Positions 47,201 through 58,160 of a stretch of 64,000 nt of DNA are shown here, in pieces (positions within the stretch are counted from its first letter, which is position 1; each line of letters begins with the position of its first letter). Source of the stretch: Chlorops oryzae. Its lineage: Eukaryota > Arthropoda > Insecta > Diptera > Chloropidae. The stretch lies in the NCBI GenBank assembly GCA_020466095.1, contig CM035809.1:21954942-22018941 (forward strand). The letters run 5' to 3'. The position numbers were made by a program, and so were the translations under genes. Below the pieces are notes generated by a model. The model saw nothing but the letters and a program-made list of their open reading frames with translations. It did no database searches and had not been told where the DNA came from.

Positions 47201-47265
47201 TTGATTTTTATTATACAAAAAGCTTTTTTATTATGATCAGACTAATGAAATACGTTCCTCCTCAA
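44238..47265 (-). repeat. 3-kb inverted repeat, right arm
   Basis: Reverse complement of 39220-42225. Inner edge at TATTTACTG (44238) directly beside element B; outer edge near ACTAATGAAATACG (47265), where similarity to the left arm fades. Contains the mirrored simple-sequence tracts (46020-46260, 46290-46640). Confidence 0.93.
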
Positions 47266-47463
47266 GGTTTGATTTTTTTAATACATATTTTAAATTGCAA
47301 TATCTAATTCTATTATTATTTTTGCTTTTAGCTGCTTCAAAGTGTGAACAGTGCGAACAAACCGCTGGAAGACTTGAGTTGTATAAAGGTTTGTTGAAAG
47401 AGATATAGTGGATAAAGCGGAATAAGACTTAGAAAAGGCTGTTTGTGCTGCATCAAGTATTTC

Positions 47464-47769
47464 CTAGTCTAATTTTAAAATATCTTTATTTAGAAGTAAT
47501 CTTTTTAGTTTTTTATTTTGTAATATAAATAAGCTACCATATTGAAATAAATAACATATGTTTAAATTAACTGTTTGACCGTCTCTCATAGGAAAACCTA
47601 GTAAAAAATATCTCGAAAAGGGTAGACTTGAATAACCGAATTGAACTACTGAATACATGGTGCCAATGTCGCCGTATATCCCCAAACGAACCATATAGTC
47701 ACTATGGAAAGTGTCGACTGGTGCATTCTCTAGGCCAACCCTATGATAGATGTCTACAGCAGATAACAC
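47464..47769 (-). CDS. unassigned open frame, 101 codons, possible exon
   Basis: A minus-strand frame in the unique 600-bp spacer between the right arm and the next repeat. It reads a non-repetitive, mixed-composition peptide (for example HSDYMVRLGIYGDIGTMYSV and SSLPFSRYFLLGFPMRDGQT) that becomes Lys/Leu/Asn-rich near its end. The first codon is GTG, not ATG; the frame is open back to a TGA at 47788-47790. A polypyrimidine CCCCCCACAG just before 47768 would serve as a splice acceptor, so it could be a terminal exon. I do not recognise the family. It could be a captured gene fragment, a transposon exon or chance. Confidence 0.25.
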   Translation of the reverse strand: MLSAVDIYHRVGLENAPVDTFHSDYMVRLGIYGDIGTMYSVVQFGYSSLPFSRYFLLGFPMRDGQTVNLNICYLFQYGSLFILQNKKLKRLLLNKDILKLD

Positions 47770-47857
47770 TGTGGGGGGTATAACTTGTCACTAGTACTGG
47801 TGACAAAGACGTTAGTAAATCCATACAGTTATACTATAGACATTTCCTGCAGGGATA

Positions 47858-48962
47858 TTAGTTAATCTTTCGATATAACTGCAGCTTTATTCACTTACAA
47901 CTGTACCTTTATTTTAGTGTTCGTTTTGGATTTCGATTGCGTCTCGGCTAATTTGGTTCTTGGCAATGGTTATTTGTGTTAAGTTCAGTGTTGCCGTAAG
48001 CCCAGAGAAAGATTTTACCCAATCTTTTCAACAAAATCTACCAAAAATAGTTTGAAGTAAACAAACACATAAAAATAGCACACAAAAAAAACATAAAACT
48101 ATGTAAGAAAGGATTCATCTCATTCACTCTTGTTATCCATTCACTTTAGATCGACAGAATCACTTACACAAAATTTGTCTCAATTTTCCACCAAAATGTC
48201 AGAAGCATTGCCGCCATTTTCATTTCATTTTTCTAAGAAATCTCCAAGTTTTTTCTACTTTACAACCTATACTGAAATATGCCGTAAGGTAAAGCACCCA
48301 TTGGAAACACATTTAAAAAAAATCAGAATTACTTCGAAGTAAAAATGCCTTACTTGCGCCTATACTGAGATCTCACGTAATCCAGAAGTATTAAGTGCAC
48401 AGGGTTGCAAATTCTCGGCCTTACATCGCCAGAGAAATTAACATGTCAATTTATTTACGCAAAGTAAATGCAAAAACAGCTGATTGTGACATATATCTGA
48501 AAACAAACATGGACGCTAATTTCGAAGGTGTAAAAATTTTGGCAAATTTTGAACAATTTAAGAAGCGTAAATATTAGTTGTCTCTCTCACACATTGCGAC
48601 GTTGCAGTGAACAGGCTCCTAATGTGTAAGTATTTACTGAACATCTCAGTATAGACTCTTGGCGAGGAAGTGATGCAAATCTACCAAGTCTAAAGTGAAA
48701 CTACCAATCCACCAAATTTATAAATTTTAAGCAATTTCTACCAAAATTGGTAGAATTTTAGTAAGACGGCAAGAATGGTTAAATTAACAGAGGTTTTGCA
48801 GTGTAGCAGTGGGTTGATATGATAAAGCTTAGTTATAATAGAAAAAAAAGTGAAAATTCAAAAACATCGCACCTTTTAAGCTTAAGTTGATTTAATCAGT
48901 TATTCCTTAACACTGGAGAAACTTAAAGTTTTTGAAAGTTTTTTATTCTTACGTCCAAAATT
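47858..48962 (-). repeat. inverted partial copy of the element A / left-arm junction
   Basis: Matches 43012 down to about 41890 in reverse complement (paired coordinates sum to about 90855): a truncated element A (to GGCTCC at 48614-48619), the same TAATGTGTAAG junction, then about 330 bp of the arm end. The copy is interrupted at its far side by the SINE at 48963. Confidence 0.85.
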
Positions 48963-49216
48963 GTGGCTCTGGGATAGCGTAGGGGATGCGTGCTATGCTC
49001 TTGATCCCAGGGTCCGAGGTTCGATTCCCGGCACAGGCGAAACGGAGTGTAATGTTCCAAGCCTAGCACTGGTTTTTCAAAAATCGCATGTTAGGGGCAC
49101 ACTACATAAAAAGACATACACTCACACAAACACAAGAAAGCCTCCGTGGTATCACAATGGGCCGATTAACGGCCTAAGTGGCAGCCACTTCAACCTACCT
49201 ACCTACGTCCAAAATT
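48950..49216 (+). mobile_element. tRNA-derived SINE with 13-bp target duplication
   Basis: The body 48963-49203 (241 bp) is flanked by TACGTCCAAAATT at 48950-48962 and 49204-49216. Its head has a perfect A box (TAGCGTAGGGG, 48975-48985) and B box (GGTTCGATTCC, 49018-49028) at tRNA spacing; the tail ends in ACCTACC repeats. It encodes no protein and would depend on a LINE reverse transcriptase. A 5'-truncated copy is at 11877-12069. Confidence 0.92.
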
Positions 49217-49592
49217 CATTTCAGAGCCAAAATCTTAAAAAATCATTTTAAAAAATCATAGTATTGGTCTGAAAAATGCCAATGTGCCTTTATATACATA
49301 TCAAAATCCTATCAAATACCTATCAAAAAATAAATCCTAGCTCAAGCCGACTTATGCACTTCTTTCTCATTATGCGCTTCTAAAGTTCCACCTTTAGTTT
49401 CTTTCTTTCTTTCTTTCATTATCTGAATATCCTAAATTCCGTTAGATCTGCTTACATATTTTTTTTTTATCTTATTCCACTTGGTCCTCCTTTGGCGCAC
49501 TTTAGTTGGCGTCGATCTCTCGCGAAGTTTGGAGGCTTACAGCAGCGTTTATATTTTAAATAATTTAATTAGTTCATTTTAACCGTTTTAAT
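49217..49592 (+). promoter_or_regulatory. upstream region of Pxt, tentative TATA-like element
   Basis: Between the SINE and the Pxt start codon. TATATTTTAAATAA (about 49548-49561) lies only about 35-45 bp before the ATG, so a TATA role would imply a very short leader; alternatively the first exon's start lies upstream. No conserved chorion-type TCACGT motif was seen close to the ATG. Confidence 0.3.
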
Positions 49593-52500
49593 ATGTTTGT
49601 AAAAATGAAAATCGTTTTCTTCGTTCTCCTATTGATCGGCATCGATCGATCGCCGGAGGTCATAGCGTTAGCTGTAAAGAAGCCAATTCATCGAGGCACA
49701 ACAAAAAATTCGCTTGAAATTGGAGGAACATTTTCGAATGCAGTTAAAGAGAAAGAGCCTACACCGCTAATGGAAGATCCACTGGATCAGGATTTTGACT
49801 TCGATGAAGGTAAATTTATGAAATGTTAAATGACTTGAATTCCATTTACTCGTATCAAGTAGAAAGAGAATGAAAAATGGGATCAAAATGGCCCCAATCG
49901 ATATGTTTGTATGTAGACTGTAATGGCTTATTTCCAACGGTTCTTTTCTGAGACGGGGCAAAGTCCATTTATTTCAAACTTTTGCTTTTTTTATATGTAC
50001 CTACGGATTTTCATAAGAAGGGAATTCAAAAGCGTTGGGAAAAAACTGCGCTTAAGTGATTTCCTTTGGCAAAGTTATGCTAATGCAAAAAGCAATACAT
50101 AACTCCTTAAGTCAATTTAAGTTAGGATTGATTGCGTCTTTACATCTCAAAATTATTTTAAATGAAAAGGAAAAATATACCTAATACTACCCTGTAGGAA
50201 TTTGAACTAGTGCCGTACTAGTACTTTACTAGTGCAAAAGCCACCAGTACTAGTTCTTTTCTATACCCCTGTCCATATAAAAGTCTGCCGAAAATCAGTA
50301 TAACATCTGTACAGGAAAGCACTAGTACAGTATGCACCAGGATTATTCTAGTACTTTTCGATCCAATTGGGTAAATTTGTACCAGTTAAATACTAGTGAT
50401 GTTTACGGGAAAAAGTTTACAGAATCGTGGATTTTTTTTTCAGTACAAAATGGAAATAAATATTTATAATAAAAGAAAACCATTCGGTTGTGTATTTATT
50501 ATCAATTTATAACGCCTCAATGAATGAATGCAATTATTCCACTGATCACTAGTATAGTTATGGTGCAAACTTACCCAAACATTGCACTAGTTCTTTTAGG
50601 CAAATTGCTTAACAGCTTTCTACAGGGTAATTACAAAAACTCCGCTAGCCTGAAAAGTTGTATGGATTTGAATGTGTTGTTAACCCTCTATTGTATTCGA
50701 GCCCAAATATGCCCTGCAGTAATGAAATGGTTTCGGTGTAAAAAGAGGACCAGACCTAGGTGAGTCCATTTAGGACCGAACTCAAATTTATATGAAACGC
50801 AACTGGTCTAGGGTTAACCTCTATTGGACTCACACTGGCCTAGTCCCAAAATTACAAAATGTGCGTCACAAAAAAAATAAATAAATAAATAAATAATAAA
50901 AAATTAAAATAAAATATAAAAAACAGAAACAGTTTTTTTGTTGATGGAAAACGATAAAAATTTTTAACCGGCTTTTTTTCATGTATCATGGATTAATAAA
51001 AGCATTTATCGCAAAAAATTTTTTTCTCCAATTTTTTAATAAGTATTTCATGCAATAGAGGTTATGTATGTATTCACGAGAAATTACGAAAGGATAACCT
51101 TTTTTGCCCATTTTATTTTATACCCAACGTAAGCAGGGTATATTAGTTTGGTGCCAATCTTGTAACAGCTAGAAATAAGCTCCGAAGATTAAGACAAATT
51201 TATTCCTTGATTAGGATCGAAAACTGAATCGATTAAGACATGTTTGTCCGTCCGTCTGTGTCGGATCTCCTTTCAAACGGATGGACCAATGACGTAAAAC
51301 TCGGCACAAAAGTATATCGGGCCCTAGTACGATCCTAAGTGCAAAATGGGCGATATCCGCTCACTGCCACGCCCAAAAATTGACATTATTCATATGTGAA
51401 AGTCGGATTGACCGACTTTAGCTTTCTTACTTGTTTTGATTTAAATTAAAGTTTAATCAAATATAAATTAAGAAAAAATTAAAGAATGAAAAAATTAATT
51501 AAAATCAATAAGAAACTAATCTCAATTAAATTTGCTACATTTTAATTCATTTTATTTAATCATTCAATCTAAATAATTGAAAAAATAATTAAAACCTAAT
51601 CCCAATAATTTACATTATTTTCATCAATTTTTTACTTGGTGATATATATAAAAGTGTTCGATTTTTTAAATTTAACTCCAGTTTTAATAAAATACAAATA
51701 AAAGGAAAAATCAAAATAATTATTTTAAAATATCCATCGATCAATCGTGATTAAATTTATATTATTTTGATTTTTTTTTTTAATTTAAGTCAAGTTGGAA
51801 ATGATATATGAATTAAGGAAAATGTAAGTTATAAAAAAAAAATTGAAAATTAATTAAAAAATAATTAAAAAAGTAATTAAAAAAGAACTTAAAAAATAAT
51901 CAATAACTAATCCCGATTAAATTTACACTATTTCGATTAATATTCGTTAATTTATTGATTAAAAATATTCTATTATGATATTAATTAGATTGACGAAAAA
52001 TCAATAATTAATTTGAAGTTGTTTTTGGCTAAAAAAATCTAAATATGAAAAAATTAATAATCAAAATATAATTCACGATTAAATTTAGATTATTGTTGAA
52101 CTATGTATTTGAGTGATAATTTCTTATGCATACAAATTAAGAAAATTCTAAATAATTGAAAAAATAATCAAAATATAATCGTGATTAAATTTAGATTAAT
52201 TTTGAATTGTAGTTTTGAGTAATTTATTAATTTATGAATCAAATTTCAAATCAAATACAAATTAAGGGAAACATTTTTATATAATTTAAAAAATAATCAA
52301 AAACTAATCGTGATTAGATTTGGATTAATTTGATTGTAGTTTTGGTTAATTTAATTAACTTCGATATGAATCAAATTGTTAATCGCAAAATACGCCTTTA
52401 GAGACATATTTATCTCATCATTTTTTAACTGTAAGTTAAATTATCCTGGTTATAATTTCATACAAATTTGATTAATAGTCAAAGAAATTGAAATTTAACT

Positions 52501-55500
52501 GGCAGATAGAGCTTAAAAGTAGGATGAAAAACGGCCCTTAAAGTCATATAAACTTAATCGGTATTATTGTTATTATTAATAAAGGTTTAGTCCAAAATAG
52601 AGCCGATTATTTAACGATTATGTTGCAATCGTAACTAATTTTTGATTCCTAAATATTCCCAATTTGAAATTTTATAGCCGACGAAAATGGACCTACATCG
52701 GGAATGCTGCAAAAATGCGATCCATGTCCAGATGCAATACTTTGTGTGCCACAAATCCAATGTCCAGCGCATGTACGAATGAAGGAGCAAGAGAAGCCAC
52801 AAGTTTGTGATCTGCCGGGTGGGAAATTCGGTTACTGCTGTGTTACCGGACAGAATCATACAGGTTGCTTAATTTAAGTAAATATTTATCTTAATTTTTT
52901 TTAAATTGAATTCCCCTCATTTAGCCATGCGAACTGATGTCGCGCGCGCAGGATCCTTAAACAATTTAGTTTCGATGGCATTAATCGAAGAAGCGCGGCA
53001 CAAGTTTGAGAATCTAATGCACCATATATCAACGCTTCCGGTTCAACGTGGTCATCCCGAATTCCTGCATTCCATGGTCTTTCATTCATCACCTCAAGAA
53101 GATCTACAAAATTTTCACATAACAAATAATGCCCTCGAACAAGTCATCACAACGCAAGTTGTCACACAGAAGTGAGTAGAGTGTTTGATGTTATGTATAG
53201 CCAGGTCCAGGTCTACGTAATTTTGGGTCTTGGGAAATTTTTTCTTCGGGGTTTCTTTTTTTAAATTTTTTTTTGATCGAATTAAAAAAGTCCCCCATTT
53301 TCAGAGAGCATATACCCGTCGATGACATCATCACGAATAACGTCAATATCGACTTTAGAGACACACCACTTGAGAAACACTGCGCAGTAGTACATCATTG
53401 CCGTGATCCCAATGCCCGTTATCGATCCTTTGATGGCTCCTGTAATAATGTCCTGCCGCAACGATCGCACTGGGGTGCTGCTGGTCAGGCAATGGAACGT
53501 TTATTGCCACCCGCCTACGAGGACGGTGTTTGGACACCGCGCATGAATACCCACGATAGCAAGCCACTTATGGGCGCACGTCAGATTTCACGTTTGCTGC
53601 TGACGGATTTGCATCGGCCGCATCCGAAGCATAATTTACTTCTAATGCAATTCGGACAATTCATAGCGCACGATGTGTCGCAGACAGCTTCCGTTCGTAC
53701 CGAAGGTGGAGAGCTTGTTCGTTGCTGTGAAAGCGATGGCAGTGCCATGTTACCGAAAGAGAAAACCCACTTCGCCTGCCTGCCAATCATAGTGCAAGAT
53801 GACGATGATTTCTATAGGCAATTCAATGTACGCTGTATGAATTTTGTACGCCTATCGCTTGCACCGAATATGGACTGTAAGGCTGGGTATGGGAAGCAGC
53901 GTAGCAAGGTAACACATTTCCTGGACGCATCGGCAGTCTATGGTTCGAGTATCCAAACGGCCCGTGAATTGCGGACATTCCATGGCGGGAGGTTACGTAT
54001 GCTGCACGATTTCGGTCATGATCTCTTACCGCTGACGAATGATAAAAAGGCCTGCGAGAGCGATGAGCCAGGAAAGGCTTGCTTTAAGTCCGGTAAGTAG
54101 CTATGGCTTTTATGGAGGTGAAAATTTTCATTCAACATTCAATTTTCTTTTGATATCCTTCATTGACCATTGCTAATTGCAGGTGATGGACGCACTAATC
54201 AGATTATTTCTTTGATTGTGGTCCATCTTATCTTTGCACGTGAACACAATCGCATCGCTGAGGCATTGGGACGCATGAATCCACGATGGTCAGATGAGAA
54301 GATTTTCCAGGAAGCCCGTCGCATAGTTATCGCCGAATTCCAGCACATCGCGTACAATGAATTCCTACCTGCGGTCGTTGGACCAACGCAGATGAAACGA
54401 TTCCGTTTAGTGCCGAAGCATCATGGCTATGCTAATGACTACAGTGCGGATATTAATCCAGCTTTGACTAATGAATTCTCAGGTGCAGCCTTTCGTATGG
54501 GCCATTCAATGGTGGATGGAAAATTTCATATACATCGTGAGGGCCACAATGGACATAATGGCGGAATCGATGAAATAATTAATATTCCTGATGTTATGTT
54601 CAATCCGTCGAGAATGCGTAAGCCATCGTTCTATGATCAAATGCTGAACACCTTGGTAGCGCAACCGATGCAAAAAGTGGATAGCTCCATTACTCATGGG
54701 GTGAGTGGGTTTTTTTAAAAAGTTTTTTGTTTAAATTTTATTCTAAGAAGACATTGCTGTTGACTGCCTTATTCTAAGGACAACAACTAAAAATGTTTAA
54801 TGAAATTTTCCAGCTAAGCCAAAACCTCTTCCGTGGCCATAGTCCTTTCGGCTTGGACTTAGCAGCGTTTAATATTCAACGTGGACGTGATCAAGGATTG
54901 CGGTGTTACAACGACTATTTGGAACTGATGGGTCATCGAAAAATCCACAATTTTGATCAGCTTCCACCAGAGGTAGGCAACTCATTCTAGTAGCTGTGGG
55001 CACTATTAATAGCGCACAATTATTTTATAATTTCGGATAATTTATAATTTATAATTTTATAATTTTATAATTTTATAATTTTATAATTTTATAATTTTAT
55101 AATTTTATAATTTTATAATTTTATAATTTTATAATTTTATAATTTTATAATTTTATAATTTTATAATTTTATAATTTTATAATTTTATAATTTTATAATT
55201 TTATAATTTTATAATTTTATAATTTTATAATTTTATAATTTTATAATTTTATAATTTTATAATTTTATAATTTTATTAATTTTATAATTTTATAATTTTA
55301 TAATTTTATAATTTTATAATTTTTAATTATAATTTTATAATTTTATAATTTTATAATTTTATAATTTTATAATTTTATAATTTTATAATTTTTATAATTT
55401 TATAATTTTATAATTTTATAATTTTATAATTTTATAATTTTATAATTTTATAATTTATAATTTTTATAATTTTATAATTTTATAATTTTATATTTATATT

Positions 55501-56553
55501 TTATAATTTTATAAATTTTATAATTTTATAATTTTATAATTTTATAATTTTATAATTTTATAATTTTATAATTTTATAATTTTATAATTTTATAATTTTA
55601 TAATTTTATAATTTTATAATTTTATAATTTTATAATTTTATAATTTTATAATTTTATAATTTTATAATTTTAATTAAATTTTATAATTTTATAATTTTTA
55701 TAATTTTATAATTTTATAATTTTATAATTTTATAATTTTATAATTTTATTTTATATTTTATAATTTTATAATTTTATAATTTTATAATTTTATAATTTTA
55801 TAATTTTATAATTTTATAATTTTATAATTTTATAATTTTATAATTTTATAATTTTATAATTTTATAATATTATAATTTAAAAATTGCATAATTTTATAAT
55901 TTCATTTAACTTAACAGATGTCACGTCGCTTGTCGAAAGCATATCGTTCTCCTGATGACATCGATTTATGGATTGGTGGTCTTTTGGAAAAATCCGTCGA
56001 CGATGGAATAGTCGGAATTACTTTTGCCGAAATTATTGCCGATCAGTTTTCACGCTTCAAGCGCGGCGATCGTTACTTCTACGAGCACAATCATCAGGTC
56101 AATCCGGGAGCATTTACCATGGATCAATTGAATGAGATCCGGAAGGTCACGATGGCACGTCTTATATGCGATAATGCCGATCATTTCGTTCACTTTGAGG
56201 TGCCACCTTCAGCATTTGTTCGTGCCGATTTTCCGGGGTAAGTTTTAGGAGGCCTTCACATGAAACGCAGTGCGCCAGTTTTTCGTCGGAGGCCAACTAT
56301 TCAAATGACTTTAATTAGAATGTAACGATTTTAACACGTCTAATTCGCTCTCCATTTATATATAGTATTTTTTTTTCGCTTCTCACCTCCTCTTCGTGAT
56401 TCTCCACTCATGTACATATCACAGAGAAAAATACCTAAATATATATTCATATTTATATATATTTTTCTTTATTCAATTTCCTACAGCAATGAGCCAGTGC
56501 GCTGCGACAGTCCGCGTATACCCGTTGTCGATTTGGAAGCTTGGAGGGTTTAA
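49593..56553 (+). CDS. Pxt: Pxt, chorion peroxidase (peroxinectin-like haem peroxidase), 8 exons
   Basis: Secreted animal-type haem peroxidase; in Drosophila Pxt is a chorion peroxidase that cross-links eggshell proteins using H2O2. Exons by GT/AG and frame: 49593-49809, 52678-52863, 52925-53171, 53305-54092, 54183-54700, 54814-54972, 55918-56237, 56487-56553; the sum is 2502 nt, 833 residues, no internal stop. Residues 1-25 form a signal peptide; C86-C127 is a clip-like seven-cysteine region; the peroxidase domain begins near residue 250. Active-site residues: distal Gln335, His339 and Asp340 (MQFGQFIAHDV), Arg483 (GDGRTNQ), proximal His587 (FRMGHS), Asn672 (AAFNIQRGRDQG). The position aligned with the mammalian haem-ester Glu is Gln486. 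The C-terminus is VDLEAWRV. Exon 2's donor (ACAG/GTTGCT) is weak and its 61-nt intron short. Intron 1 (2.9 kb) holds two repeats; intron 6 is mostly satellite. Identity is based on close similarity to Drosophila Pxt as I recall it; length is close to the ~800-residue fly protein. Confidence 0.93.
50190..50627. mobile_element. TIR element in Pxt intron 1, CCCTGTAG ends, ACTAGT-rich
   Basis: CCCTGTAG at 50190 and CTACAGGG ending at 50627, each bordered by TA. The interior carries many ACTAGT words near both ends (GAACTAGTGCCGTACTAGTA, GCACTAGTTCTT). 438 bp; the 79-codon frame at 50524 is not convincing. A CCCTGCAGGAA end-like word also occurs at 47850 on the minus strand. Confidence 0.5.
51120..51437 (+). 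mobile_element. (GTCY)n mini-me/INE-1-like element, compact copy in Pxt intron 1
   Basis: Begins TACCCAACGTAAGCAGGGTA and ends with the AAAGTCGG..CCGACTTT hairpin and TTTCTTACTTGTTTT, as in 35291-36366. It has a short (GTCY)n run (TTTGTCCGTCCGTCTGTG) and one GCCACGCCCA block. Confidence 0.75.
51438..52677. other. rest of Pxt intron 1, AT-rich
   Basis: AATTAA-rich low-complexity DNA ending in the acceptor TTTTATAG at 52677. No gene or repeat boundary. Confidence 0.7.
55030..55880. repeat. 8-bp satellite (ATAATTTT)n, about 105 copies, in Pxt intron 6
   Basis: Near-perfect tandem ATAATTTT over about 850 bp with a few one- to five-base interruptions. It makes up nearly all of the 945-bp intron between exons 6 and 7; both splice sites remain intact outside it. 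Confidence 0.98.
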
Positions 56554-56886
56554 TTAGCGTTTTCTCATGTTTATTTGCGCATCCAATTAATGTTCATAAA
56601 CAGAAGAGCCACTTTTTTTTTGTACTAAGTTTTTCTCGTTATAATTATTGCCTACGATACTATTTGCAATATTTATTTTTTTCTCTCTCTAATTTTGTTG
56701 TCGATTTGTTTGATGTTGAGTTTTTTTTCTTCAGTATTTTATTATCTTTGCGTTTGTATTAAGCTTTTTATTTTGTTTAAACATTGCAACTATTTTTGAA
56801 GTTATTTTCTTTCTAGCGGATGATTATTTTAAATGAGTTTTGTTGTCATTTAATTCGAGTGCAGAAAAATACTTACTTGTTTTTTG

Positions 56887-56892
56887 AATAAA
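56887..56892 (+). other. candidate polyadenylation signal of Pxt
   Basis: AATAAA about 335 bases after the stop codon, followed by A-rich sequence; the first canonical signal seen downstream of exon 8. Confidence 0.5.
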
Positions 56893-57324
56893 GAAAAAAT
56901 TAAATAAATAAATTTCGATAAATGTTAAATATTTTTTCCTTGACTTGGTTGACAGCTGTCAATGGTTCAGCGGTAGCTGGTGACCGTGAAAGCCACAAAT
57001 TCAAACAAAAATATAAAAAATTAAATTAAAAATAAATTAATAGTCCTTTTGAAATGATTCAAATGATATTTCGTTGCATCTGGGTTTTTAAAAATACAAC
57101 TAATATACCTAAGTAGAACTATGGCGATAGAAAGTTCAACAGTAAGCATTAAAAAACCTTCCCCCGTAGCTGAAATTGTTCAGTTTGAAAGCTCTATAAA
57201 GGGTTTTTATTTTGGGAAGAGATCTCATTATAGTCTTAACTCATTATTCATAAAAGTATTTTTAAATAAGATGCTGATAAAGTTTAAATTTTGTATGGAA
57301 AAGGGACTTTTATTTTTTTTTAAT
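56893..57324. other. intergenic, nothing recognised
   Basis: AT-rich. The T run at 57308-57321 may be the poly-A tail (minus strand) of the adjacent retrotransposon relic. Confidence 0.5.
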
Positions 57325-58160
57325 TAAAAAGACTGTTTTCAAGGGCAGCACTCAGACATCAATTTGTCCATTGTACTGACCCAAGATGGCATGTTCTTTA
57401 CAGGGTCTTCTCAGTTCTATGAATGAACCTTAGAAGACTCCTGAAAGATAAGGAAAGAGCATTCTTTCCGTATATGTCACACGTACCGAATGCCATCAGT
57501 CTGCTTCGTGAGAATGCCGGACAGTCGAACAAATAATGCTCGGCCGTTTTCTCATCCTCCTCTCCGCAGCACGGGCAGTCAGCATTTTCGGCGACTCCTA
57601 TCACCTTGAGGTGCTTTGCAAAAGCGCCATTCCCTGTGATTGCATTAACCAAAAGTCGGCAGTCTCCCCTAGATAGGGACAGCAGAAATTTGGAAGATTT
57701 GCTACACAGAGATGGCAACAGTTGCTTAGAGAACCTACATGTGGAAACAGTTTGCCATTGCTGTCAGCAGGTTAGGGAAACCCATTCCGCAACAGCCGTC
57801 CTGATGTTGGCAGTAGCAACTCCGATGACCGGTTCCGGACCCAGAAAAGGTGTATCAGATGCAAGTCTGGCTAGCTTATCAGCTTCCTCGTTGCCTTCAA
57901 CACCAGCGTGTCCTCTCACCCATCTGAGCTGCACAGAGTTGAATTTACTGACGTAATTAACTCTATTTTTGTATTGTTTCACTAGATTTGACGAGACAGC
58001 AGGGTTAAGCATTGCCAGTAGCGCAGCCTGGCTGCCACTAAAGACACAGATGCTTCTACCCCGCCATCTTTTATCAACCACATGATCCATTGCTTTAAGG
58101 ATAGCAAAAATCTCAGCCTGAAAGGGACACAAGTGAACGCTTCTCAGTTTCGAGATAATG
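57325..58160 (-). pseudogene. 5'-truncated, broken non-LTR retrotransposon: RNase H and C-terminal zinc-knuckle-like region
   Basis: In minus-strand order, the frame enters near 58155 and reads the RNase H part FQAEIFAILKA, SGSQAALLAML and VRGHAGVEGNEEADKLARLA (to 57767). It then meets an in-frame TGA (57764-57766) and continues without further stops into the typical tail LLVNAITGNGAFAKHL, CPCCGEEDEKTAEHYLFDCP (57398-57718). Such a tail follows RNase H in I/Loa/R1-type LINEs. The reverse transcriptase and the first catalytic Asp are missing through 5' truncation, and the usual Asp of the S-D-S-Q-A motif is Gly, so it is inactive. Confidence 0.85.

Noticed and set aside
53282..53790. Minus-strand frames overlapping Pxt exon 4
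   Set aside because: Antisense shadows of a well-supported coding exon.
57606..57956. 116-codon plus-strand frame
   Set aside because: Antisense of the RNase H region of the LINE relic.
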